DNA from: DASWJZ01 sp038211615
Lineage (GTDB): Bacteria > Pseudomonadota > Alphaproteobacteria > Rhizobiales > Afifellaceae
Assembly (NCBI GenBank): GCA_038211615.1
Contig: JBBQVL010000009.1
Span: forward strand, 19,409 to 83,408
DNA: 64,000 nucleotides
Reading direction: 5' to 3'
The notes under the pieces were generated by a model, which was given only the letters and a program-made list of their open reading frames with translations, had not been told where the DNA came from and did not search any database. The position numbers were made by a program, and so were the translations under genes. Shown piece after piece: positions 7,971-17,846 of this stretch (within the stretch, counting starts at the first letter, position 1; each line of letters begins with the position of its first letter).

Positions 7971-8753
7971 ATGGACCTGAACCTGAAGGGCAAGCGGATA
8001 CTGATCACCGGTGCCTCGCAGGGTATCGGCGAGGGCGTCGCGCGCGCCTTCGCGGAGGAGGGGGCAGACCTTTGTCTGACGGCGCGCAACGCCGAAAACC
8101 TGGACCGGATCGCGACCGAGATTCGCAGCGAGCACGGCGTGCGGGTGTCCGTCCATCCGATGAACCTCACCGACACGGGGGCGGCCGACGCGCTCGTGGA
8201 GGCGGCGGGCCACATCGATGTCCTCATCAACAATGCCGGCGTCATCCCGGGCGGAAACCTGCAATCCTTCGACGACGCGTCCTGGCGCGACGGCTGGGAC
8301 CTCAAGGTGTTCGGCTACATTTCGGTGGCGCGTCTCGTCTACGCGAAGATGAAGGCCCAGGGTCATGGTGTCATCATCAACGACATCGGCAATGCCGGCG
8401 AGCGCTACGATTTCGACTATATCGCCGGGACGACCGGCAACGCCGCGCTGATGGCGTTCACGCGTGCCCTCGGCGGCAAGAGCCTCGACGACGGCATTCG
8501 CGTCGTTGGCGTCAATCCGGGGCCGGTCGATACCGACCGCATCTACAAGCTCCTGAAGCGACGCGCGGTGGACTGGTTCGGCGACGAGTCGCGCTGGCCC
8601 GAACTGCGGGACCGCTATCCGCTGAAGCGGCCGGCGAAGGTGCGCGAGATCGCCGATCTGATGCTGTTTCTCGCCTCCGAGCGATCCGGCTACACGACGG
8701 GGGCCATCTTCACGGTGGACGGGGGAATTACCTCCCGCTCCTCGATAATCTGA
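7971..8753 (+). CDS. SDR-family protein lacking the canonical catalytic Ser and Lys
   Basis: A 260-residue Rossmann protein. GAGGGG at 7955-7960 best serves the ATG at 7971 (MDLNLKGKRIL); ATGs at 7944 and 7962 are poorly spaced. The TGASQGIG cofactor loop and NNAG are intact. However, the usual Ser is absent (INDIGNAG) and the YxxxK motif reads YIAGT, so Thr replaces the Lys that normally lowers the Tyr pKa. It is the first gene of the catabolic operon, eight bases before the aldehyde dehydrogenase. It may be a dehydrogenase with altered chemistry, or a dehydratase- or hydratase-like SDR. Confidence 0.85.
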   Translation: MDLNLKGKRILITGASQGIGEGVARAFAEEGADLCLTARNAENLDRIATEIRSEHGVRVSVHPMNLTDTGAADALVEAAGHIDVLINNAGVIPGGNLQSFDDASWRDGWDLKVFGYISVARLVYAKMKAQGHGVIINDIGNAGERYDFDYIAGTTGNAALMAFTRALGGKSLDDGIRVVGVNPGPVDTDRIYKLLKRRAVDWFGDESRWPELRDRYPLKRPAKVREIADLMLFLASERSGYTTGAIFTVDGGITSRSSII

Positions 8754-8760
8754 GCCAGGC

Positions 8761-10267
8761 ATGCTCGCGCAATCCCCGCAACCGCCGAACGGGATATCGC
8801 GCTTCCAGCTGCATATCGGCGGAAGCTGGACCAGTTCGGGCTCCGGCGACGTCATTGAAATTTCCAGCCCGGCGACCCGCCGGCTCATCGCGACCGTGCC
8901 GGATGGCGACGCGAGCGATGTCGCGAACGCCACCGCCGCCGCGCAGGCGGCCTGGCCCGGCTGGAGGTCCCTCGATCCGGGCGACCGGGGCCGTCTGTTG
9001 CGGCGCCTCGGCGACATCCTGCGTGAGAAGATCGGCGAGCTTGCCGTGCTGGAGAGCAGCGTAACCGGCCGGCCGATCCGCGAGATGCGGGCGCAGATGG
9101 GCCGCATACCGGAATGGCTCGACTATTTCAGTTCGATCGCGGTCGGCCTGGAGGCGGAAGCCAACCGCGTGCGCGGCGGCTACCTCACTTACACACAGTA
9201 CGAGCCCTACGGCGTCTGCGCTCTGCTGACGCCGTGGAATCATCCGCTCCTCATCCTGGTGAAGAAGCTGGCGGCGGCGCTCGCCGCCGGCAACGTGGTC
9301 GTCGTCAAGCCATCCGAGCTCGCGCCGGTGTCGCCGCTCATCCTGGCTTCGCTCTGCGCCGAGGCGGGAATTCCCCCCGGCGTGGTGAACGTCGTGACCG
9401 GCGGCAGCAGGGCGGGAGCGGCGCTGGTAGCCGATCCGCTCGTCGCGCGCATCGATCTGACCGGCGGCACGGCGACCGGCAGGCGCGTCGCGGCGGTCGC
9501 AGCCGAGCGGATCGTCCCGTGCACGCTGGAGCTCGGAGGCAAGGCCCCGATCCTGGTCTTCGAGGACACGCCGGTCGAGGAGGCGGTCGCCGGCGCATTG
9601 TTTGCGGCGTTCGTCGCTTCCGGACAGACATGCGTCTCAGGCACGCGCCTGCTTGTCGCGGATTTGATCTTCGACGAGTTCGTCAGGCGCTTCGGGGAGC
9701 GGGCGGCGGCGCTCAGGGTCGGCAGTCCCGACGATCCGGCAACCGATGTCGGCCCGGTGGTCTCCGCCGCCGCCCGCGATCGGTGCCTTGAGCATATTGC
9801 GGCGGCGCGGGCGGCCGGAGCCAGGCTCGTCTGCGGCGGCGATGCGCCGGTCCTCCCAGCAGACCTCGCCGGAGGCTTCTTCGTGACGCCGACCGCGTTC
9901 GCGGACGTCACGCCAGCGATGCGGCTGTTCCGCGAGGAGGTCTTCGGTCCGGTCGTCGCGATCACACGTTTCTCGAGCGAGAGCGAAGCGATCGCGCTCG
10001 CGAACGATACCGAGTTCGCGCTCGGCGCCGGCGTGTGGACGCGCGATGTGATGCGTGCGCATCGCGTGGCGCAGGCGGTGAAGGCGGGCGTGGTGTGGGT
10101 CAACGATCACCACAAGAACGATCCGCGCTCGGTCTGGGGCGGATGGGATTCAAGCGGCTACGGCAAGGAGAACGGCTGGGACGCGCTGCGCAGCTACCTG
10201 AAGAAGCGCAGTGTCGTCGTGCGGACGGCAGCGACCTTCGACGACTGGTTCGCCGGCGGAGCGCGCT

Positions 10268-10275
<8 letters not shown>
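8761..10275 (+). CDS. NAD(P)-dependent aldehyde dehydrogenase
   Basis: A 504-residue class 3-like ALDH superfamily enzyme oxidising an aldehyde to the acid. Visible features: TPWNHPL (Asn ligand), KPSELAP cofactor Lys, the general-base Glu in LELGGKAPILV, nucleophile Cys in SGQTCVSGTR, and EVFGPVVAI near the C-terminus. It closely resembles betaine/amino-aldehyde dehydrogenases in length. It sits between the SDR and the ABC ATPase gene, overlapping the latter by eight bases. The inferred role is to oxidise an aldehyde released from the imported compound by the downstream flavoenzyme. Confidence 0.9.
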
Positions 10276-11096
<821 letters not shown>

Positions 11097-11110
<14 letters not shown>

Positions 11111-11897
11111 CCCCAGCCTGGCTGCCTATTCGCGCTCGCTGTGGCACGTGGCGTGGCCGCCGCTGGTGGCGTTCGTGCTCACGGTTCTGGTGTGGCAAGT
11201 CGCGGTCGAAGGATTCGGCATACCGGTCTACGTGTTTCCGTCTCCCCTCCGGATCTGGACTTCCTTCTGGGCCGATCCGACCGGCCTGCTCTTTCATGCC
11301 AGCATCACGCTCTACGAGGCGGTCGCGGGCTTCATCATCGGGTCCACATTCGGCGCGGTGCTCGGCACGACGTTTGCGTATTCGTCGCTTATGGCGCGCG
11401 GGCTGCTCCCCTACATGATCGCCGCCAACACCATCCCGACCGTCGCCATCGCGCCGATCATCATCATCTGGTTCGGCAGTGGCCTCGAATCGAAGATCGC
11501 GGTCACCGCGTTCCTCTCCTTCTTTCCCCTTGCCCTCAACATGATGAAGGGGCTGCAGTCCTACGACCGCACCATCATGGACGTGTTCCACGTCAGCGCC
11601 GCGACCGGGGTGCAGAAGTTCCTCAAGATGCGGCTGCCGAGCGCGCTCCCCTATGTCTTCGTCGGCCTCAAGATCAATGTGACCTTCGCGGTCATCGGCG
11701 CCATCGTCGCCGAGTTCATCCAGGCGGACCGCGGACTGGGCTTCGTCATCATGACGACCTACCGCACGCTCGCCATGCCGAGGTTGTGGGCGGCGATGAT
11801 CGTGTCGGCGCTGATCGGCATCCTGTTCTTCGCGGCAGTGGCTCTGATCGAGCGCGTCGCCATTCCCTGGCACGCGTCCATGCGCGAACAAGTTTGA
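11097..11897 (+). CDS. ABC importer permease, SsuC/TauC/ThiX type
   Basis: A 266-residue BPD-type inner-membrane permease with about six helices. The EAA loop is the stretch around FHVSAATGVQKFLKMRLPSALP, preceded by ANTIPTVAIAPIIIIWFG, characteristic of the SsuC/TauC family. It overlaps the ATPase gene and is followed 28 bases later by the binding protein with a GAGAGGGAG-type ribosome site. It should form the channel with the 10268-11110 ATPase. Confidence 0.92.
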
Positions 11898-11925
11898 TCT
11901 GACATGAGAGAGGGAGACTAGAGAG

Positions 11926-12927
11926 ATGAAGACATTGATCAGAAGTCTGCTGGCCGGTGTGGTGGTGGGGGTCTCGGCGGGGGCGGCGCACGCCGCGACG
12001 ACGATGCGGCTCGAATGGGTGATGCAGGGCCAGTTCGCCGGTCCGATCCTTGCGCTGGAAAAGGGCTACTACAAGGACGCCGGCGTCGACATGCAGCTGC
12101 TGCCCGCAGGTCCCGACCTGAAGCCGGCGGTTACCGTCGCGCAGGGCGTCGACACGTTCGGCATCGGCCACCCGCACCAGGTCATCGCCGCCCGCTCGAA
12201 CGGCGCTCCGCTCGTCCAGGTCGTCCAGTTCGGACAGAAGAGCGCCACCGTCTACATCGCCCGCAAGGACAGCGGCATCACCTCGATCAAGGATATGAAG
12301 GGCCACAGTGTCGGCCTGTGGTTCGGCGGCGACGAGCACGAGTTCCTCGCCATGCTGGATGCCGCCGGGATACCGCAGGGCGACGTGAAGATCGTCAGCC
12401 AGGGCTATGACATCATCGGCTGGCTGCAGAAGCAGTACGACGTGATGCAGGTGACGCGCTACAACGAGCTGCAGCAGGTCTACCGGAACGGGTTCAAGCC
12501 GGAAGACCTCGTCATCATCGACGCCGCCGACCAGGGACTGGCGCTGGTCAACACCGGCCTCTTCACGACGGAAGACGAGATCGCCAACCACCCGGAGATC
12601 GTGCAGGGCGTCGTGGACGCCACGCTGAAGGGCTGGAAGGAAGCGCTCGCCGACCCGGCGGCCGCCGCGGCGATCGTCGTGAAGTACAACAGCGAGCTCA
12701 AGGTCGACGAGCAGATCGAGCAGATCAAGGCGATGGGAGATCTGTTCTGCGCCGGCCCGACGCTCGACGGCAAGTTCGGCTATTCCAATCCTTCCGACTG
12801 GGAGGTCGCGCAGAAGATCCTCGTAGGCGCCAAGCTGATCGAGCAGCCGATCGATCTGTCGAAGGGCTACACCAACGCCTTCTGGGAAAAGGCCCCGGCT
12901 GAACTGCACACGATCAACTGCCCATAG
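11926..12927 (+). CDS. NMT1/THI5-like periplasmic substrate-binding protein
   Basis: A 333-residue exported protein with signal peptide (SLLAGVVVGVSAGAAHAA, residues about 5-25). The mature domain has the NMT1/THI5 pattern: WVMQGQFAGPILALEKGYYKDAGVD at the start, then KDMKGHSVGLWFGGDEHEF and WLQKQYDVMQVTRYNE. It resembles ThiY/RibY pyrimidine-precursor or flavin-precursor binding proteins more than SsuA. It is the only binding protein in the operon with an export signal, so it presumably serves the 10268-11897 transporter. Confidence 0.88.
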   Translation: MKTLIRSLLAGVVVGVSAGAAHAATTMRLEWVMQGQFAGPILALEKGYYKDAGVDMQLLPAGPDLKPAVTVAQGVDTFGIGHPHQVIAARSNGAPLVQVVQFGQKSATVYIARKDSGITSIKDMKGHSVGLWFGGDEHEFLAMLDAAGIPQGDVKIVSQGYDIIGWLQKQYDVMQVTRYNELQQVYRNGFKPEDLVIIDAADQGLALVNTGLFTTEDEIANHPEIVQGVVDATLKGWKEALADPAAAAAIVVKYNSELKVDEQIEQIKAMGDLFCAGPTLDGKFGYSNPSDWEVAQKILVGAKLIEQPIDLSKGYTNAFWEKAPAELHTINCP

Positions 12928-12948
12928 TCCGCGGGCGCGCCAGAGGGG

Positions 12949-13884
12949 ATGGATCTATCGGTGGAAGTCTCGATACGTCTCCTCTGGCACAAGCAGGCGC
13001 AATTTGCCGGCTACCTCCTTGCCGAGGCGCTCGACCTCGGCAGGGAACGCGGTATTTCGATCGTTTGCGAAGGGCTGGACTTTTCATCGAAGCCTGTCGA
13101 CGCGGTCCTTTCGGGCAAGGTCGACATGGCTGTGGCAAGCCCGTCGCACGTGCTGGAGAGCGCGCACCCGGGCAGGCTGCAGGTGATCCTCGCCATCCAG
13201 CAGACCAGCCCGCTGGTCTATCCGGTTCGCTCGTCTTCCGGCATCCACAGCGTCAGCGATCTTGCCGGCCGCAAGGTCGGCGTCTGGCCCGGCGAAGAGG
13301 ATCTGGAGCTTCGCTGGATGCTCGCGCGTGCCGGCGTGCCGGACAGTGCGGTCGAGCGCATCCCCATGCCGGACACCGTCGGTCCGTTCCTCGCCGGGGA
13401 AATCGACTGCGCGCAGATGACCTCCTACCATGAGCTGCATCAGATCGAAGCGGAGCTCGGGCGGGACCGTCTGACCATACTGTCGGCCGAACCTCTCGGC
13501 TGCTCGCTGCTCAAGGACGGACTGGTCGCGTCCAGCGCACGGGTCGCGGCGGAGCCGAAGCTGGTGCAGGCGGTCCTCGACGCCGTTCTCGAAGGGTGGA
13601 CAATCGCGTTTGACGACCCTGAACGGGCGGTCGATGTCTGCTTCGCGGCGCGACCCGACATGACGAAGGACGAACATCGCGCGCAGCTTGCCGATATCCG
13701 TCACCTCTCGCTGCAGGGCGCCACGTTGAGCGAAGGTCTGGGCTTTCCCGATCCACGCCACGCCGCGCGCGCGGCGGAAGCGCTCGCGGCCACGGAGGGA
13801 AGCACGCCGACGCACGCGGGTCTCTGCAACACGCATTTCTGGAATGCGGCTCCGCCCGCATTCCGTCGAAGATCCTGGCCGTGA
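12949..13884 (+). CDS. Second NMT1/THI5-like protein, no signal peptide
   Basis: A 311-residue paralogue-type solute-binding fold: LLWHKQAQFAGYLLAEALDLG, GKVDMAVASPSHVLES, DLAGRKVGVWPGEEDLELRWML and MTSYHELHQIEAELG mirror the preceding gene. It has no hydrophobic export signal, whether started at the ATG 12949 or the GTG 12961. GAGGGG abuts the ATG with no spacer, so the GTG may be the true start. Its stop overlaps the next gene's GTG start (GTGA). A cytoplasmic THI5-like binding or catalytic protein is possible. The role is unknown. Confidence 0.75.
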   Translation: MDLSVEVSIRLLWHKQAQFAGYLLAEALDLGRERGISIVCEGLDFSSKPVDAVLSGKVDMAVASPSHVLESAHPGRLQVILAIQQTSPLVYPVRSSSGIHSVSDLAGRKVGVWPGEEDLELRWMLARAGVPDSAVERIPMPDTVGPFLAGEIDCAQMTSYHELHQIEAELGRDRLTILSAEPLGCSLLKDGLVASSARVAAEPKLVQAVLDAVLEGWTIAFDDPERAVDVCFAARPDMTKDEHRAQLADIRHLSLQGATLSEGLGFPDPRHAARAAEALAATEGSTPTHAGLCNTHFWNAAPPAFRRRSWP

Positions 13885-15038
13885 CCGACGCGCTGCCGGC
13901 CACGAGCGACGTCGTCGTGATCGGGGGCGGCATTGTCGGCGTCGCCATCGCGCGGGCGCTCGCGCGACAGGGGCGTCAGACCCTGCTCGTCGAACAGGGC
14001 GCCTTCGGCGGCGCCGTGACGGGCGCGAGCCTTGCCTGCCTCAGCACCTACGTAAACGCCACGGACGAGCTTCCCGCCCTGCTCAGATCGTGCCGGCTCT
14101 GGGCGGCGGCGGAGGAGGAGCTCGGCGACAAATTCGAATACCGGCGGCAGGGTGAGATGCGTTTCATCCTGGCCGATGCCGACGTAGAGCATGCCAAGGA
14201 GTGGATAATCCGCGAGCGGGCCGCCGGCCTTTCAACGGAGCTCCTCGATCCCGCCGCCGCGCGTGGCATCGAACCGTTGCTGACCGGGCCTATCGTCGCT
14301 GCCACCTGGTCGCCCGACGACGCCACGGTGAACCCCTTCCTCGCGGTCCGCGCTTTCCTTACCGATGCCGTCCGCCATGGGCTTCGCGCCATCGCCGGGA
14401 CGCGCGTCCTCGACATCCGGTCGGACGATGGCGGCGTCAGCGCCGTCGTCACCGACAAGGGAACGATCGCCACGCGCTGCGCGGTCATCGCCGCCGGACC
14501 GTGGACGACCCGCGTCGCGGCGATGGCCGGCGTTCTGCTGCCGATCGTGCCGCGGCAGGCGCAATGCCTCGCCTCGACCCGTCAGCCACCGTCGATCAAC
14601 AGCGTGATCGGCGCGTCGCGGTCGCAGGGCGGCATCGAAGCGGGCTATACGCAGATCCAGCAGGCGGCGAGCGGGCAGATCCTGTTCAACACGGTGGTCG
14701 GAGGCTCCGTCGGCAAGGATGGCGACCAGGACCATACGCGGGAAGTGGATGCGCGGTTCGTCCTCGGCTCAATCCGGACGCTGCTCATGCTGTTTCCATG
14801 CCTGGCCGGCATCCAGCTCCTGCGCTCCTGGGTGCGCTTCGAGGCGGTGAGCCCGGACGATCGCTTCCTTGCCGGTCGCACCGCCCTGGACGGCTTGCTG
14901 GTGGCAGCCGGCGACAATGGCTCCGGCTTCTGCCGCGCGCCCATGCTGGCGGAACTCATCTGCGAATCGATCGATGCGCCGGCCGCCTCTCCCGCGCGCG
15001 ACCTCTACGACCCGCTGCGCTTCGCGAAAGCCGCATGA
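13881..15038 (+). CDS. FAD-dependent amino-acid/opine oxidase subunit (DAO family, HcnC/OoxB-like)
   Basis: A 385-residue DAO-superfamily flavoprotein beginning with the dinucleotide motif VVVIGGGIVGVAIARAL. It ends with the FAD-contact segment GLLVAAGDNGSGFCRAPMLAELI. With the two genes that follow it forms the three-subunit arrangement known from hydrogen-cyanide synthase HcnABC and octopine/nopaline oxidases, in which this subunit carries the amine-oxidising site. The GTG start overlaps the previous stop, and its stop overlaps the next ATG. The substrate is probably a secondary amine or amino acid. Confidence 0.88.
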   Translation: MTDALPATSDVVVIGGGIVGVAIARALARQGRQTLLVEQGAFGGAVTGASLACLSTYVNATDELPALLRSCRLWAAAEEELGDKFEYRRQGEMRFILADADVEHAKEWIIRERAAGLSTELLDPAAARGIEPLLTGPIVAATWSPDDATVNPFLAVRAFLTDAVRHGLRAIAGTRVLDIRSDDGGVSAVVTDKGTIATRCAVIAAGPWTTRVAAMAGVLLPIVPRQAQCLASTRQPPSINSVIGASRSQGGIEAGYTQIQQAASGQILFNTVVGGSVGKDGDQDHTREVDARFVLGSIRTLLMLFPCLAGIQLLRSWVRFEAVSPDDRFLAGRTALDGLLVAAGDNGSGFCRAPMLAELICESIDAPAASPARDLYDPLRFAKAA

Positions 15039-15283
15039 GCGGCATCGTCACCATCATCGTTGACGGCGCGGAGGTCGAGGCGCCGGCAGACCAGCCGCTC
15101 GGCGCGCTCCTCCACGCGCTCGGCAAGACCTTTCGAAGGAGCCCTCGGCTGCGGCAGCCGCGCGCCCTGTTCTGCGGCATGGGCATCTGCTTCGAATGCG
15201 TGGTCACGGTCGACGGCGCGCCGCAGGTGCGTGCCTGCATCACCCCCGCTCGCGACGGGATGCGCGTGGATACCGGGTCGTGA
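15035..15283 (+). CDS. Small [2Fe-2S] subunit of opine/amino-acid oxidase (HcnA/OoxA N-terminal-like)
   Basis: An 82-residue ferredoxin-fold protein. The cluster ligands are in LFCGMGICFEC and the distal RACITP, the spacing of HcnA-type plant ferredoxin domains. The ATGA overlap upstream and the GTGA overlap downstream place it firmly between the two flavin subunits. It should relay electrons from the DAO subunit to the larger FAD subunit. Confidence 0.9.
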   Translation: MSGIVTIIVDGAEVEAPADQPLGALLHALGKTFRRSPRLRQPRALFCGMGICFECVVTVDGAPQVRACITPARDGMRVDTGS

Positions 15284-16677
15284 CCCTGGAGCGGATCGTC
15301 TGCGACATCGCAGTCGCCGGCGCCGGCCCTGCCGGGATGGCGGCCGCCGAGGCCGCAGCCCGGGCCGGCGCGCGGGTCGTGATGGTCGATCTCTTCGCCA
15401 CGCCCGGCGGCCAGTACCACATGCAGCCGCCGCAGCGGCTCGCCGCGCTCCGCGCCTCGCAGCAGGCGAAGTCCGGCCGCGAGGCAGCGCACCGGTGCGA
15501 AGCGGCAGGAGTGCGCATCGTGACGGGCGCGGAAATCTTCTGGGCCGAGCCGGGCTTCAGGCTTCTTGCACACCGGCAAGGTCAAGCGATCCGCATCGAC
15601 AGCAGCATTCTCATCGCTGCCACCGGGGCCTCGGAGCGCGTTTTGCCCTTCAAGGGTTGGACGCTTCCCGGCGTGATCAGCGCGGGCGCTGCCCAGCGGC
15701 TTGTGAAGACCGGCGGCACCGCGCCCGGACGGAGAATCGTGCTGGCGGGAAGCGGGCCGTTTCTCCTCGCCGTCGCTTCCACTTTCGCCGCCGCGGGTAT
15801 TCGTCTGGCGGCCTATGTGGAAGCGGCAAAGCCACGGCTCGACGCCGCCAGGCTGCTTGCCCGTCATCCGGATCGCGCCGGCGAGGCGCTGAAGCTCGTG
15901 ACCGGACTGCTGCGGACAAAGCCCCGCAGATTGCAGGGCCACATCGTCATCGAAGCGCTCGGCGAAGACCGTCTCGAAGCCGTCCGCGCCGCGCCGCTTG
16001 GTCCGGACGGAGCCGTCCGCGTCTCCAATGCGTTCGTGATCGACGGAATTGATGCGCTCTGCGTCGGCTTCGGGTTCAGGCCATCCGTGGAAATCACCTC
16101 CGTCCTCAAGGCGCGGCATTCCTACGATGAAGCGCTGGGCGGCTGGCTCTGCGACGCCAACGCCACGACAGGCGCGACAAGCGTGCCGGGCCTGTATGCG
16201 GCGGGAGAAGTGACAGGTCTCGGCGGCGCCGTAGTCGCGCGGCTCGCCGGCCTGCTCGCCGGGAGGCACGCCGCGACTGCGCTGGGCTTCGGCGCCGTGG
16301 CCGATTCCGGTGCGCGGAAGTCTGTTCGCGAGCTGCAGAAAGCCCGTCGCTTCGCTGCCGGCCTCGCAGCCCTCTTTCCGTTCCCGACGGGGCTTCTGGA
16401 CATCGTGAGTTCCGATACGATCGCCTGCCGCTGCGAAGACGTCAGCGTGGGCGACATCCAGTCGGCCGTTGAGCAGGGGGCGAGGGATTTCTTCAGCACG
16501 AAGATGTGGACGCGTGCGGGGATGGGGCCGTGTCAGGGGCGAGTGTGCGGTCAGCCGATCGCGGCTCTGCTTTCACGGACGCTGAAAGTGCCGCCCTCGG
16601 AGATCGGATTTAACAGTCCCCATCTTCCCCTGCGGCCCGTGCCTCTGGAGATCGCCGCCTCGGCGCTCGAGACGTGA
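15280..16677 (+). CDS. NAD(P)/FAD oxidoreductase subunit with BFD-type [2Fe-2S] domain (HcnB/OoxA-like)
   Basis: A 465-residue protein from a GTG at 15280 that overlaps the ferredoxin stop. The N-terminal FAD motif is CDIAVAGAGPAGMAAAEAAA, and PGLYAAGEVTGLGG is the second flavin contact. The C-terminal domain has CRCEDVS and GMGPCQGRVCG, a BFD-like [2Fe-2S] site. In HcnABC/opine oxidases this subunit completes the electron path from the amine site toward the respiratory chain. It is the last gene of the operon and converges on the DSD1-type gene. Confidence 0.9.
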   Translation: MTLERIVCDIAVAGAGPAGMAAAEAAARAGARVVMVDLFATPGGQYHMQPPQRLAALRASQQAKSGREAAHRCEAAGVRIVTGAEIFWAEPGFRLLAHRQGQAIRIDSSILIAATGASERVLPFKGWTLPGVISAGAAQRLVKTGGTAPGRRIVLAGSGPFLLAVASTFAAAGIRLAAYVEAAKPRLDAARLLARHPDRAGEALKLVTGLLRTKPRRLQGHIVIEALGEDRLEAVRAAPLGPDGAVRVSNAFVIDGIDALCVGFGFRPSVEITSVLKARHSYDEALGGWLCDANATTGATSVPGLYAAGEVTGLGGAVVARLAGLLAGRHAATALGFGAVADSGARKSVRELQKARRFAAGLAALFPFPTGLLDIVSSDTIACRCEDVSVGDIQSAVEQGARDFFSTKMWTRAGMGPCQGRVCGQPIAALLSRTLKVPPSEIGFNSPHLPLRPVPLEIAASALET

Positions 16678-16718
16678 CGCCTCTCCGCTTTTTTCGTGGG
16701 GTCCGTTCGCCCTGAACG

Positions 16719-17828
16719 TCAGGTCATCGCGCCGCGCGCGGCGACGGGCCAGACCGACTCTACCCGGCCGTTTCGGACGCCGACGTACCAATCGTGGCGG
16801 TCGACGGTCGGGTCGCAGTGGCCGGGCACCAGCCGCAGGCGCTCGCCGACCGCCAGCCGATCAGCCGAGGCTTCGAGCGTAAGCCGGCCGTGCTCATCGG
16901 AGGCGCCGGTGTAGGAAATGCCGGGCCGCGCGTGGACGAGAGGCAGGCCGCAATCGACCGCGACGCCCTTGTGGCCGCAATCGACGACCGCGACGCCGCT
17001 TCTGGCGGCGCTCATGACGGTCGAGAGCACGAACAGCGACTGGCTGAATGCCGGCGCGGGGTCGTTCTTCCAGTAATCGACGTCCATGAACAGGTAGGAG
17101 CCGGCCTGGATCTCGTTGTAGATGCCGCTCGCCGCCTCAAGCGCGAAGGTGCCGGTGCCGGCGCCTCCGACGATTGCGCAGGAAAGCCCGATTGCGGCGA
17201 GACCCTCGACGGTGCGCCGCACATCCTCCACGGTCGTCGCGATGTGGGCCTCACGCTCCTCCGGCCGGCGCAGGTGCTGGGCGACGCCGTCATAGGCCTG
17301 CAGGCCGCCGAAGACGAGGTGCGGGCTCGCCGCGATCTGTTTCGCGAGCGAGACGGCCTCCGGTCCTGGGGCGACGCCGCAGCGGTTCGTGCCAACGTCG
17401 ATCTCGACGAGGACAGTGAGCCGGCATCCGCCTGCCTCGGCGGCCGCCGCGATCAGCCCGACCGCGCCGGGGTCGTCGGCGCAGACGGCGACCCGCGCCA
17501 TCTTTGACAGCGCCACCAGCCGAGCCAGCTTGTTCGGCGAAACGACCTCGTTGGAGACGAGGATATCGGGCACGCCGCCCCAGGCCAGCACCTCCGCCTC
17601 GCCGACCTTCTGCACACATTGCCCGACAGCGCCGCGCGCCATCTGCCAATGCGCGATGACCGGCGATTTGTGCGTCTTGGCGTGCGCGCGCAGCTTGACG
17701 CCGGCCTTCGCGCAGAAGGCCGCCATGCGGTCGAGGTTGGCTTCCATGGCGTCGAGGTCGACGAGCAGCGCAGGGGTGTCGACCTCGTCCTCGCGCATGC
17801 CCGGCTCGGCGGGCGGACGTTGAAGCAT
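16719..17828 (-). CDS. DSD1-family PLP enzyme (D-threonine aldolase / 3-hydroxy-D-aspartate type)
   Basis: A 369-residue fold-type III PLP enzyme. The Schiff-base Lys lies in LRAHAKTHKSP (about residue 50-56), and GGAGTGTF contacts phosphate. The C-terminal metal site is PGHCDPT, the HxC motif of D-serine dehydratase and D-threonine aldolase families. Members cleave or dehydrate D-beta-hydroxy amino acids using a divalent metal. It is the last gene of the minus-strand RpiR-controlled operon, 18 bases after the GMC oxidoreductase. The substrate is inferred only to be a D-3-hydroxy amino acid. Confidence 0.85.
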   Translation of the reverse strand: MLQRPPAEPGMREDEVDTPALLVDLDAMEANLDRMAAFCAKAGVKLRAHAKTHKSPVIAHWQMARGAVGQCVQKVGEAEVLAWGGVPDILVSNEVVSPNKLARLVALSKMARVAVCADDPGAVGLIAAAAEAGGCRLTVLVEIDVGTNRCGVAPGPEAVSLAKQIAASPHLVFGGLQAYDGVAQHLRRPEEREAHIATTVEDVRRTVEGLAAIGLSCAIVGGAGTGTFALEAASGIYNEIQAGSYLFMDVDYWKNDPAPAFSQSLFVLSTVMSAARSGVAVVDCGHKGVAVDCGLPLVHARPGISYTGASDEHGRLTLEASADRLAVGERLRLVPGHCDPTVDRHDWYVGVRNGRVESVWPVAARGAMT

Positions 17829-17846
17829 CGTTCGGCTCCCTTCGTT

